Shown piece by piece: positions 38,501-48,792 of a DNA stretch of 64,000 nt; the stretch's first letter is position 1, and the number at the start of each line of letters is the position of its first letter. Under the pieces are notes generated by a model that made no database searches, had not been told where the DNA came from, and saw only the letters and a list, made by a program, of their open reading frames with translations. The position numbers and the translations under genes were made by a program. Source of the stretch: Fratercula arctica (lineage: Eukaryota > Chordata > Aves > Charadriiformes > Alcidae); contig CANTUZ010000008.1 in assembly GCA_947846985.1 (NCBI GenBank), positions 7,731,806-7,795,805 of the forward strand, in the 5' to 3' direction.

Positions 38501-41500
38501 CAGTTATTCCAACAACTTCTATCAGCTTTTAAAACCCTTTGAGGTTTTTAAACAATAATGAATATAAACAACACATTGAATCAATCTTTTTAAAGTTTCC
38601 ACGGGAAATTTTCTTATTTAAATCTTTCTGTAACAATATTATGGTGCAAATTCTGAATGTATTTTGCTATCAATTTAATACTTTCCCTCGCAATAGCAGT
38701 ATGCTAGAGTTCCATCTGCACATGTTAGAAAAGGTTTATGCTTTCACCTACCAGCCAGTGTTCCCCAATGCAATGGAAATGGAACTCAGCAAAAGGTTAC
38801 ATTTGGATTCACTAAGAACTGCATCATTATTTGCAGCTGGAGCAATAACCACAAACTCACGTAAGCCATACCTTAAGAGAGAGAGAAAAAAAGAGCACAT
38901 TCCCATTTTTTTAGCAAATCAGCTGAAACGCAGAATTTTTAGAAATAATGTAAGCCAAATAACCTAGTTGTCACAAATAGACTATGGAATCTGTTATTTT
39001 GATGAGTACCTCTTTCAGAGAGATCAAGAACAGAGTGGGTGTGAAGTGCTGCAAATTCTCAAAACACGAACTACTGGAGCTTGACAGCGTTCAAAAAGGG
39101 TACTCAAAATAATATGAAGACTTCCAGGTCTATCAGTCCTGTAACTATTACACACAAAAACAATCTCACTACAACAATGCTATAATGTGCTAGAGATCTG
39201 CATTACTAACAATATGGTGGTTGTTGTTTCTTAAGGTGCTGCAGCTTTCCTTTTTAAGAATGCATATAAATATTACAAATATAAAAGCTTGGTTAATCTA
39301 TGAAATTCAGAAAAAAATATTTTGGTTGGGGAAAAAAAAAGTAAAGATAGGCCCACTATGGTATGCTTTGTTTGCACTCCTTTCCTGTGTCCAGTACAAA
39401 GAATCATCTTACTTAAGCTGTAACTCTTTATGGAAAAAAAAAACCAAAAATGTGATTGTGCCAGCATCACAGAGTTTTCAGTTGCTATGCTTATTTGAAT
39501 TAAAGACGAGAGGCAGCATACGTACCATCTTACCAGACAGTGAGCTCTAGGAGGAAAGTCGTTGTTCATGCACAGCAAGTCCTGCATAGGCAGAGGAAGG
39601 GCATCTGTCAAAAAAAATTACATAAGAAGAACATCAACATCCATTCAGCCGACTTATAATTTACTTACATTAGCAATTTGTTGAACATAAAGCATATTGA
39701 AAGCAGAAATGTCAGATCACACCCGTCAGATGCCAGAAAAATTCACACCAAAGCAAATCAACACACTGTGAATTCCACATTCTGAAATTGTCTTTTTTCA
39801 TATCCTCACAGGCATGTAAGAGAAATGTAAGCTACCTTCTACCAGTTCTTCTTTTCCATCTTTGTCACTGGGTTCTTGTACAAGACAGTGATGGGTAATT
39901 GAGAATCTGAAGTCTGCAAATGAAATTTCATCTGATTTCTCTTCCCATGCTCCTGTGGTGTATACACCCTGCATATGAAAAAAGATATTATTTGATTGCA
40001 TAAATTTAAGTTAACATCCATAAGCTTTAAAAAGTAAACTGCCTACACGATGTGCAACAATTATTCATTTTTTTCTACTGCTAAATATTTATTCTTGGTT
40101 TAATTTCAATAAAATAATTCTCAAAGCACTCCATCATAAAGGTAGCTGAATGCAAAAACCCCTGTTGCTGATAATCATGCCCATTTCAAGGTCCAGATAT
40201 CCCCAAGAAGTCTTCAGAATTACATGGCAATAAAGAGACAGATACGTCCTCTCACATGCAACTATGCCTCTTAAGCGTATGCACCCTCAGCTTAATCCAA
40301 AGACAGAAGTTTCCCCACTCGGGGTTTTATCTATATCTACACCATTCTACACAAATACTACTTTAATATTTATTTCAAAGATGCTTTCACTGATAAATGA
40401 TTTTTTTATCTATAATTTGAAAAACTTCTGTGTGTAAGGATAATTAATTTTTTTAAACAAAAATAGAGCATAGGAAAGTTTCTAGGAAAAAGTCAACATC
40501 ATTGTACAGAATTGTTTGGTGCTACTAAAAGAAAGAGACTTGGACAACCCTTTGATATGTAAAGGGTGTCTTCTCACCAGAAATCAAAGAGAGAGGTCTG
40601 ATTTAGAAAAGAAGTCATGTAGGAATACAGTGACAGCTAAGGCTGAAAACTAGTTAATGAGATAACATAAGTTTTTGTTCTAAATATTCTGTACCCTGCC
40701 TAAAATTAAGAATCATAAAACTCCTCTGGAAACACAGCAGCTATTCAATCCAGAACAGCTGAATTTATTTGCACTACTATGCAGAAGAGCTTAGCAATTT
40801 CCTCTGCATTTTACAGGACTGAGAAAGCACTACAAAGGCTCTAATTAGACTTTGAAAAAAATCTCTCCAATCTACAAAACATACTGAGTCACAAGCAGTA
40901 CTAAACAAGCCTCAACCATAAGTATGTGAGGCGTGACAAAGGCAAAAAAACTCCTTAAGAATTTAGAACAGCTTCAACCATCTTTCCAGATTCAAAACTG
41001 GGAATAAAAGAAATCAGTAGGCCCTACATGAAGATACAACTTTAACAGGGAAATAGCTTGTTTGACAGACAGCCCACCAATAAACTTTCAGAAACTGTTT
41101 GTCAAATGGCCACTTTTACAAGTGAAATTCCCCAATACAAATCATTATCTGCCACACCTAAGAAAACAGCAATACATGTAATATACATGTATATTACTCG
41201 ACATAAGAAGAGCATCAGCATCCATTCAGCTGACTTACAATTTACTTATATTAGCATTTATTAATGTTAATTTAATATTATATTAAATTCTAAAAGAAAA
41301 TTCAGAAGAAGTAACTGACCTTTTCTAGAGGTTTGCCTGAAGAAATTCCAATAAGTTTCCAGTCATTCAATACTTCTTCTACTTTGGAAATAAATCTATA
41401 TCGGGAGGGGAAAAGACATTAATATGTGTTGAACACTAAATGCATACTATAATTCAGCTCCCTAAAAGCAGGAAGTATGTTGTCCTACTACGGAATTCCT

Positions 41501-42394
41501 TAAAAAAACCTAAAGAACAAACAAACAATGAAAAAAACCCCAACCCCCCAATAAAAACAAATGCTTCCTCGTCCAAATAAAATGGTCCTCCTGTGTTTAC
41601 ATTTCAGATGATAGTGACTTTTAGCAACTGCTGTGAGCGTGCTTCAAGTGATTATAGAATCTCACCTTTTTCTTTTTCTGGTATTGCAGCGTATTAGTTT
41701 TAACACATGCTCCTGTTTCACGGTTCATGGATAAATACGCATTTGACACAAAATTATAAACAAAACTCAGATTTAAAATGCAGCGCTTAAAATCTTTGTC
41801 ACCTTCTGTCATAGACATTGCCATTTTAAAAAAATAATACGGAAGAGCATTCTTCACCTTAAGTTTTCTTGTACGTTGTTCTGGGAACTTTTAAAGTCTT
41901 CAGCTACGAGATGCCTATTTTAATAATCAGGCAACTACTTAAAAAAAAAGAAAGAAGTAAGCCTTCTAGATGTTTATTCTAATCCCCTCGCAAATAGTCA
42001 TTAAACCAGACCTTTCACTAAGTTGGGAAACAGCTTGACTAGATCCTCTTACCCAGCTCATCGCTTGCGGCCTGAGCCTCCGCCGCAGGGACGCGCCGGT
42101 AAGGCCGGGACAGCCGGGACCGGGCTCCGGCTGCCCTCGGGAACCGGCTCCCCTCATCGCGGACGCTCGGCCGTGGCCACCCCGGCCCGCTCCTGGTGAG
42201 GGGAGCCGAACCGCCGGCGGCACCACCTACCTCTCCCACTCGGAGGCGGTGGTGAAGTCCGTGATCTCAAACACCTCCGACTCGGGCTGCGGGGAGAAAG
42301 CGGGAGAAGCAGTGAGCAGAGAGACCACCGCGGCGCCGGCGGAGAGCGCAGGGCAGGAAAAGAGGGAGACACTCACTTCGCTGTCCGCCGCCAT
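19671..42394 (-). CDS. RAB3GAP1: RAB3GAP1, catalytic subunit of Rab3 GTPase-activating protein (complete, 24 exons)
   Basis: Forms a heterodimer with RAB3GAP2. It stimulates GTP hydrolysis by Rab3, and the complex is also an exchange factor for Rab18 at the ER; loss in humans causes Warburg Micro syndrome. Coding exons in transcript order: 42377-42394, 42231-42286, 41320-41395, 39836-39968, 39526-39604, 38752-38871, 38002-38167, 37086-37185, 34945-35026, 34051-34119, 33250-33323, 32428-32520, 31068-31237, 30646-30744, 30079-30251, 28998-29052, 28360-28716, 27113-27250, 25299-25526, 24690-24786, 24500-24603, 24275-24390, 22855-22957, 19671-19913. All phases agree and sum to 2949 nt, i.e. 982 residues, against 981 in human. 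It starts MAADSE and ends GAFSADTTFF. There are no frame breaks and all introns are GT-AG. Confidence 0.97.
19914..22854 (-). other. RAB3GAP1: RAB3GAP1 last intron, with dinucleotide repeat and GC-rich patch
   Basis: About 2.9 kb with no coding exon recognised. It holds a (TA)n(CA)n repeat at 20500-20536 and a GC-rich patch at about 20570-20740 that stays open in several frames only because it lacks AT-rich stop codons. The rest is plain AT-rich intron. Confidence 0.6.
20500..20536. repeat. (TA)n(CA)n microsatellite
   Basis: About a dozen TA units followed by several CA units, in the last RAB3GAP1 intron. Confidence 0.95.
25299..25526 (-). CDS. RAB3GAP1: RAB3GAP1 exon 19 with candidate catalytic arginine
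   Basis: The 76 codons include DFVRWYSPRDY and GELSARMKIPSNMW. The Arg in LSARMKIP is residue 727 here; by position it corresponds to human Arg728, reported as essential for GAP activity. The assignment rests on my recall of that mutant and on near-equal protein lengths. The exon is otherwise one of the best-conserved parts of the protein. Confidence 0.88.
25585..25690 (+). repeat. tRNA-derived SINE relic (MIR/CORE type)
   Basis: ACAGTTTAGTGGGTAGAGCACAGGCTAGGAGCC resembles the 5' tRNA-related part of MIR/CORE-SINEs. It lies in a RAB3GAP1 intron. Strongly decayed, so the family call is tentative. Confidence 0.4.
28360..28716 (-). CDS. RAB3GAP1: RAB3GAP1 exon 17: acidic and Lys-rich insertion
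   Basis: The largest exon of the gene (119 codons). After MLNCCIERKKARDEGKR comes a Ser/Asp/Gly-rich variable stretch, then a conserved acidic block (SWESWSDSEEEFFECLSD) and a Lys/Gly-rich stretch ending in GEPLYIPITQ. The region looks disordered apart from its ends and differs from the mammalian protein mostly in the serine-rich part. Its donor, CAG/GTTGGG, is weak compared with the other donors of this gene. Confidence 0.93.
29965..29987. repeat. (CCAA)n tetranucleotide repeat
   Basis: Five CCAA/ACCA units in a row in a RAB3GAP1 intron. Confidence 0.9.
30424..30484. repeat. A-rich tract with 26-nt poly(A)
   Basis: AAAAC and AAAC units followed by an uninterrupted A-run (30459-30484). It may be the tail of a decayed retrotransposed sequence or slippage-grown repeat. 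Confidence 0.85.
35027..37085 (-). other. RAB3GAP1: RAB3GAP1 intron 8
   Basis: About 2.1 kb between exons 8 and 9. I see no open frame, repeat family or RNA gene that I can support. Confidence 0.6.
42377..42394 (-). CDS. RAB3GAP1: RAB3GAP1 first coding exon (MAADSE)
   Basis: Only six codons, then a GTGAGT donor. The start ATG (42394-42392) lies in CAAGATGGCGGC, a perfect TISU/YY1 element, so the start choice is strong. The second coding exon continues with PESEVFEITDF. Confidence 0.95.
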
Positions 42395-42398
42395 CTTG
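42387..42398 (-). promoter_or_regulatory. RAB3GAP1: TISU / YY1 element at the RAB3GAP1 start codon
   Basis: Reverse-strand CAAGATGGCGGC matches the TISU consensus SAASATGGCGGC exactly and contains a YY1 site. In known genes TISU directs both transcription start selection and scanning-free translation with very short 5' UTRs. Confidence 0.75.
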
Positions 42399-42796
42399 CG
42401 CCGCTGCCGGGACCCCCCCGGCCACCGCAGAGGCTGACGGGAAAGCGGCGGAGGGCGGTGCGGGCCGCCTCACGGACTCGCCTCGCCTCGCCTCGCTTCA
42501 CGGGCTGCAGAGGCCGGGCTCCTCTCATGGAACATCCGCGTGCCCCCGGGTGCCGATCCCCGCACTCCTCCGTGGGAGGGGGCAGCCGGGCGGCTGAAGT
42601 GCCTCACGGGCGCGGCCGAGGAGGCGCCGGCTGGGGCGGACACCTCGCGGCGGTGAGAAGCTGAGGCGTCGGATGGTCTCAGAGGCCCTCGAGCTCCCTC
42701 AGGGATAGCCCCAGAGCGTAAACGAAGTGCCTTGCGGGCTGGTGTCGCAACTTGTCACCGGTCGTGACGGATACCTGCAAACGTATGAGTAATACA

Positions 42797-43480
42797 GAAT
42801 CATAGAATGGTTCGGGTTAGAAGGGACCTTGAAGATGATCTAGTTCCAACCCCCCTGCCCTGGGCAGGGACACCTCCCACTAAACCAGGTTGCTCAAAGC
42901 CCCATCCAGCCTGGCCTTGAACACCTCCAGGGATGGGGCAGCCACAGCTTCTCTGGGCAACCTGTTCCAGTGTCTCACCACCCTCAGAGTGAAAAATTTC
43001 TTCCTAATATCTAATGTAAATATCTCATCTTTCATCTTAAAGCCATTATCCCTTGTCCTGTCACTACATGCCCTTGTAAAAGTCCCTCCCTATCTTTCCT
43101 ACAGGCCCCTTCAGATACTGGAAGGCTGCTATAAGGTCTTGTTGGAGCCTTCTCCAGGCTGAACAGCCCCACCTCTCTCAGCCTGTCCTCACAGCAGCGG
43201 TGCTCCAGCCTCTGAGCATCTTTGTGGCCTCCTCTGGACCCGCTCCAACAGGTCTGTGTCCTTCTTATGTTGGCAGCCCCAGAGCTAGACACAGCAGTGC
43301 AGGTGGGGTCTCACGAGAGCAGAGTAGAGGGGGACAATCACCTCACTCAACCTGCTGGCCACGCTTCTTTTGATGCAGCCATCAGCTGGGAGCTGAGGTG
43401 TTCCCCAGGCCTGGCGGTCCTGGTCCAGCCTCACAAAAAGCAGGCTGTGTGTCCCCTCTGTTGCCTGTGCCACTGTCTTC
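42797..43480 (-). mobile_element. CR1 LINE, 5'-truncated, reverse orientation
   Basis: Begins (as its 3' end) with the reverse complement of the CR1 terminus, ACAGAATCATAGAATGGTT, and continues through the conserved GGGACCTTGAAGATGATCTAGTTCCAACCCC block. Reverse-strand frames show remnants of the C-terminal part of the CR1 reverse-transcriptase ORF, including [28 protein letters not shown] and VTGQG. Frameshifts and the missing 5' part show it is dead. It sits 0.4 kb upstream of the RAB3GAP1 start. A typical avian lineage marker. Confidence 0.92.
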
Positions 43481-43848
43481 TGGGGGACATCAAACCAGTT
43501 CCCTTCAACCCCTAGCTACTTTCAAAAAAAAAAAAGAAAAAAAAGTATTCTTGAAGTCTGCTATTTAAGGCTGCCAGAAAGGAGATAAAAAAAACTATTC
43601 ATGAGTATTGGGGAGTGTTTAGGTGAGGAGACTGACGGCAAAGTTAAAATGACATAGAAACAGATAAGGTACTAAAAGCATAAATGGAGGTAAACAGAAG
43701 AGAGAAATACACTTTGGGTGCTGGGAGAACTAGGTTGTGGTTGGAGCTTCAAATGCTACCCTTCAGTTCAACTTGTGTTGAACTTGTGTTTTCATAGGTC
43801 ACTACCGCTCTCTGAATTAAACTCCTCCAAGCAAAGTGCCCCCCTCCC

Positions 43849-43867
43849 GGGGCGGGGCGGGGGGGGA
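43849..43867 (+). promoter_or_regulatory. G-rich tract (possible G-quadruplex or SP/KLF site)
   Basis: GGGG-C-GGGG-C followed by eight G. It directly abuts the X-box at 43868. It can be read as overlapping GC boxes or as a four-run quadruplex. Confidence 0.55.
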
Positions 43868-43881
43868 GTTACCTTGGCAAC
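43868..43881 (+). promoter_or_regulatory. MAP3K19: RFX X-box, candidate MAP3K19 promoter element
   Basis: GTTACCTTGGCAAC fits the X-box consensus GTNRCC-N(0-3)-RGYAAC with no mismatch, as a near-perfect imperfect palindrome. A forkhead-like GTAAAC follows at 43887-43892. RFX plus FOXJ1 is the known pairing at ciliary genes. MAP3K19 transcripts are reported in ciliated epithelium. The link to MAP3K19 is inferred from position and direction. Confidence 0.55.
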
Positions 43882-43889
43882 ATCGTGTA

Positions 43890-44132
43890 AACTCAACAGC
43901 CTCCTGTAGCAGGAGATACCCGCAGGATTTGCCTGCAGAGGAGGCTGCCTCAGGAGCAAGTACTACAGGCTCCACAGTCAGAAAAACATGCAGAAAATAA
44001 AATCAAAGTATGTGTAATTACTGCTTTAATTCCTTGCTGTCCAGCAAAGGAAGACAGCTGTGAGCTAAAAATGCTCTGTAACTTCTCTTTGGGTTGCTGT
44101 GCCTCTTTCATACTTCGCTACTGAAGCACCAG
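43890..44132 (+). other. MAP3K19: candidate 5' non-coding exon of MAP3K19
   Basis: Just downstream of the X-box, the sequence runs to CACCAG/GTAAGATG, a strong donor at 44133. The first recognised MAP3K19 exon (48762) opens with a good acceptor, so at least one upstream exon must exist. This is the best candidate seen, but the left edge is a guess. Confidence 0.3.
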
Positions 44133-44344
44133 GTAAGATGTTGTTCATGCCTTTTTATAGAACCTTTTCATTTATTATTTTGAAGGGGTTTTTGTGTAGC
44201 CAAAAAAATGGCAAAGTTTAGAGAAGCTCACCATCTGACTGTTAACAGACTAATATAATGGGATAAACATTTTAATGGATTATCTGGTGCTTAGCGTAAG
44301 AGTGAGAAATCAAGAGTGCTACCTTCTATAGCTACTTTTGCACA

Positions 44345-44462
44345 GTTCATTGGATGACCTTGGTCATCAACTAGAGGTCATTCAGTTTTCCTTTATCTGT
44401 TTCCTCTTCTGTAAACTGCGAATGACAGTAGTCTGATGTCTATCTGCTACGTAGTTATAAAA
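44345..44462 (+). repeat. MIR-like SINE relic (3' part)
   Basis: GGATGACCTTGGTCATCAACTAG...TTCAGTTTTCCTTTATCTGTTTCCTCTTCTGTAAACTG resembles the conserved core and 3' half of MIR (tgaccttgggcaagt ... cctcatctgtaaaatg), with many substitutions. Confidence 0.45.
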
Positions 44463-47400
44463 TAACACATGTTTCTCAGATAAAAATGTTATATAACATT
44501 GTTATAAACATTAATTTAATTGAGGCTAAATGCATGAGTCTTTTGGGAAGGCTGCTGCATGCTTCCAAGTAATTATATTTTTTGCTAGTAGAATCAGAAG
44601 CAAAAGCCTAATTCTTTTCCTGACTAGCAGTATTGAGTGGCAAATTACTACTGAATCCAACAAAAGCCACACAGGCCCTTCATTTCCACTGACCTCTGTA
44701 GCGATTTTGAAATGGAACGATTCCTTATGGAATGACAGCTCCATTGATTGTTTCTTTACATCTGTTCCATACATTTTACCATTGATAATATTTAGACATT
44801 AAGTGTTTTTTCCCCATACATTGGTAGTACTACTGAGAGCCCTGAGCTCAGCTGCAAAGGAAAAAAATATGTATTTATAAATAAATTAAGAATAGGAATT
44901 TATGAGGAAGCTCCAAAAAAATGAAAAAAAACCCCACTGCCAGAGGTAGTACCCAAGGCTGCTGTTAGGAATAACTAGTAATAAAATCTGTGATAAGTGT
45001 TGAAAATGTTATCTACTACTAGGTGTGGAAGATGTATAAAACAGAGTATTTTATTCAGTTGAGTGGTGTAAGGACAAGCAACGAAGTAAAAATACACCTG
45101 AGGAAAAGAGCAGGGAGAAAATAAAATTTTGTAAAGAAATTAGCAACGTAAGAGCAACTAGGTGCCCTATTTGTCATAGTTCTACTTATCTATGGATTTA
45201 TAAACATAAACAGAATTTTCTAAAAAAAAACCCCACCTTTCTTTTAGCCTGACATACAGGTTAAGTTCTAAAACAGCTTAGTCTGGTAGCATGTATATGG
45301 TGGTTATGCAGTATTTTTGTGTGAGAGGAGAATGTATTGCAGCAAATTAAATTGAAGATGCGAATGCAAGAAAATGGAAACATTTTTGTGAAAGGTAATG
45401 GTTTTAAATGGACATAATACGTATTTCTTACACGGTTAAATAGGAGAACCCACTGCCACATTATATCAGTTACGTCAGTACAACAGAACATTTCATGTAA
45501 TCCAGAAAGGAGTAAGATATTTATGCTGTGCAAAAAGTTAGACCCCGTTCAATGACATTAGCAGGAACATGCATATGTATACAGTATAAATTGTCATATT
45601 ACATATTTGGTTAGCTAGTAGGAAAAGAATTCCTTATAGGCATATTATTACATAATTTTCCATTATGGACTTTATAATATTCCTGTCTAGCACCCAGAGT
45701 TACCCAATGTAAGAATTTGACACTTATATTGGGTCATGTTATATGTTATTCATATATGTTTAAATATGTATATTCATATTCATTCACTAACATTCATACA
45801 CATAAGATATCTGAAAACATCTTATTTAATACAGTTATTAACTAATATTCATTACTGTATTTTCTTTTATTAGTTTCAGTTCCCTGTCTTTAATTACATT
45901 AGGTATTCTTGTCAATTGAGAAATAGAAGTTCACTACGTTTTTTGGAAAGAGCCCCAAATCCATCAAAACTATTAATTGAGATTAATTTTATTTTAAGAA
46001 TTAGCTGTCTAGAATGCCAAATGTTCAGATCCTTTGACTTCACCCTCTTATGTTTCTTCTTTAAGAGTCTGCAATTTTTGATTTTTCTGTGTTGTTAAGG
46101 CTACTATCATCTTATGGTATTGTTAATCTTTGAGTTTAATCTTAGAAAAGAGGGTTTATGTTTTCATAATAGTCAAACAGTTCCCAGTATGCTTACTCAC
46201 CATATTCAGGAATAATGTTAACTGTAAACAGGATCAATATTGCCCACACATAGCTATATTAACCAGGAGGGTGACATTTAACTCCTTTCTCACAGCTACT
46301 GCTGATTAGTTGTGGGAAAAGTTCATTACAATCTTCTATTTAAGGGTAAAGCCTAATAAAAGCATCTTTATGTGGAAAAAACAATGTTTGGGCACAGCTT
46401 GTTCCCACTGTGGGAATTCAGTAATGGCTTAGTATTGATGATATAGTATAGGGGGTAATAGTTGTATAAAACAACATTAAAACTTAAAATCACAATGGTG
46501 GCATTTTCAATTAAAAGTGTGGGAAGAGTGTTACTCTATTTTGATCTTTTCAGTGTTTTTCAACAACTATCAGTTTTAATTTTTTTACCAAAAGATACCA
46601 TTTTCTTCAGAAAGAAACACCACTCAGATCAGCTACCATTAGGAATACAAACACAATAGATAGAAAGTTTTAAATGAACAGCATAATTAATTCAAAATAC
46701 ATAGTGTTTTATTTCTGAAAACAATCTCAGAAATAAATATGCCCCACTGAATTAATGTATTGAAAAACTTTACACTTTTAGATAATTAGCAGGGGTTTTT
46801 TTCTATGATTTCTGATTTCTAGAGCTGAGGTAGCTTTGTAAGATGATGCAAACGTCCGTGCTAGGTGTGAGAAAAGAATCTACGTATCCTGCTTCACAGG
46901 TGTGTGCTTTAATATCTGAACTGTTGTGAAATCTCAGTCCTGCTGAAGTCAGTAATAAGGCTACCAAGTATGTGAGTTTCCTCAAGCATGTTCTTTTCTA
47001 CAAGAACTGCAGTATTAAATTCCACTGCAACTAAACTACTTTCATACAACTTTCCTTGTAGACTATGACTTTGCTGTCAGTTTGGACAAGCACCTAGCTG
47101 TCTACTGTTACTTCTGCATGCAGTTGTTAACATAAGGTATAGAAAATAATTGTCCAAAGAGAGAAAATACTTGCTGTTTTAATTTCCTGACATCAGCTTT
47201 TTTCAAATGTTCATTGTTTGACTTTGCTGTTGTGGGCTTGTAGATCTCCTTGAAAATCCTGTTATGTTAAACTGAAAACACAAGGCATGAGTACTCACAA
47301 TGAACATTATTCTTACTTCTGTTTCTGCCTGAATTTAGAAATACTGTAAAAGCATAACTTGCAATATGCAAGTGATTATTTACGGATGAGTTAATCTCTG

Positions 47401-48761
47401 TATGGACTGATTCAAAGTTGGAAAACTGATCTCTAAAGATATCAAAGCATTATTTGGGAATCCTGATGGAAATCTCTTTTAAGCCTGTCGTAGGTGTACA
47501 GAGCTCATATATCCTCATAGAAGGCCAGCAGTTTACGGTCCGAGACTATGGATGGTACACGGATAACTCTGTTGTTCATTTTCTTGAGCTACTGTTATGT
47601 CTCTGAATAACCAGGATTTAAAATATCAAATGTTTGTCATACTAATTTAACGTAAGCTTTAAGGTGTTTTGGTTTTATAAAAGCAGTATAATTTCAGTAA
47701 TGTATTTTTTCTAGACATACAGAGGTGCTAAGATGCTCACAGAAAGGTACACTCATGGTTAAGATACTGTTTCTGACAATGTAATAGCTTTAAGTGAGAA
47801 ACAAAAGTTAACTACTAATAAGTTAATAGGCTAATTCTGTCTTGGCTGCTGAGTCTTGGTTATATCAAATTTAGTAAGATGCCTGGCATGGGTCACAGAA
47901 ATTCAATGGCAACAAAAAAGACAATGCTAGTTATTTTTTATTTTTTATAATGTGTACAATTTTTAAACACCTAAAAAATTTACCTTTGTAAATATTCAGA
48001 AATAATACATTGCCATTCATGTATTTATGAATTTGTAATAGGTCTGAGATAAAGAGTGGAATTTATACCTTGTTGATGTCAATGAGATTTTTGTTAATGT
48101 TTTCAGGCAAACCAGTCTGGACACACTGGCTCTGTAGAGAAAAATGCCCAGCTAAATTTTGAACATGTGTTTAAAACCATACTGTATTATGGAACAATTA
48201 CTTCTAAAGATGCTTAAAAATTTTTTACAAAGTAAATTGTATACTGCTCTGAAATTTATAGAAAGATTCCAGTTGACTTCATATTTCTGTGGAATAAGCT
48301 ATCAAAAAGATTTGTTGAGGCTGCAGTGTACAAGCTATTCTGTGCTCAGAAAGTTTTGGATGTTGAACCTCTTGCTGAGAGATAGTTTTGACCAAGTAGA
48401 GAAAGATATACATTTAATTCAGATTTGGTTTCTCAGTAATATGTTAAAAATGCAATTATCTCATAAACATGAAGCGTTGACTTTCTGGTCCAACAGCAAG
48501 GTTGATCTCAGCAAAATAATACTGACATCTTTCATGTCATATTCAACATGGCATATGTTGAGTTTTGAGCAATAAAAACTGTCTAGACTGTTTGGTTCTG
48601 TGTATTTGCGGGACAGCGCATTAGATGTTAAGTTATAACATTTTTAATAATTTCAAGTACTTTTTAAATGTTGCTTTTGTTTTATGGCTCTGCAATAATG
48701 AAATATAAAGTACTACTTTGTACATGTGAATTGGAAATAAATTAACAAAACATTTTTTCAG
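44463..48761. other. AT-rich region, probably first intron of MAP3K19
   Basis: About 4.3 kb with no recognised exon. The one longer open frame (48159-48575, 138 codons) has no similarity I know and biased AT-rich composition. Nothing else is supportable. Confidence 0.5.
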
Positions 48762-48792
48762 GTTTCTGGACCTTAATATACCTAAGGACAGC

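Larger units (their letters stand above)
42040..42680. promoter_or_regulatory. RAB3GAP1: CpG-island promoter of RAB3GAP1
   Basis: A sharp rise in GC and in CpG dinucleotides against the AT-rich surroundings. It spans exons 1 and 2, intron 1 and about 280 bp upstream of the start codon. There is no TATA box, which fits a housekeeping gene. A short tandem of CGCCT units occurs at about 42476-42500. Confidence 0.85.

Noticed and set aside
38539..38967. 142-codon plus-strand open frame
   Set aside because: It is the antisense shadow of RAB3GAP1 exon 6 (38752-38871) and flanking intron.
43222..43515. 97-codon plus-strand frame
   Set aside because: Antisense reading of the CR1 reverse-transcriptase remnant.
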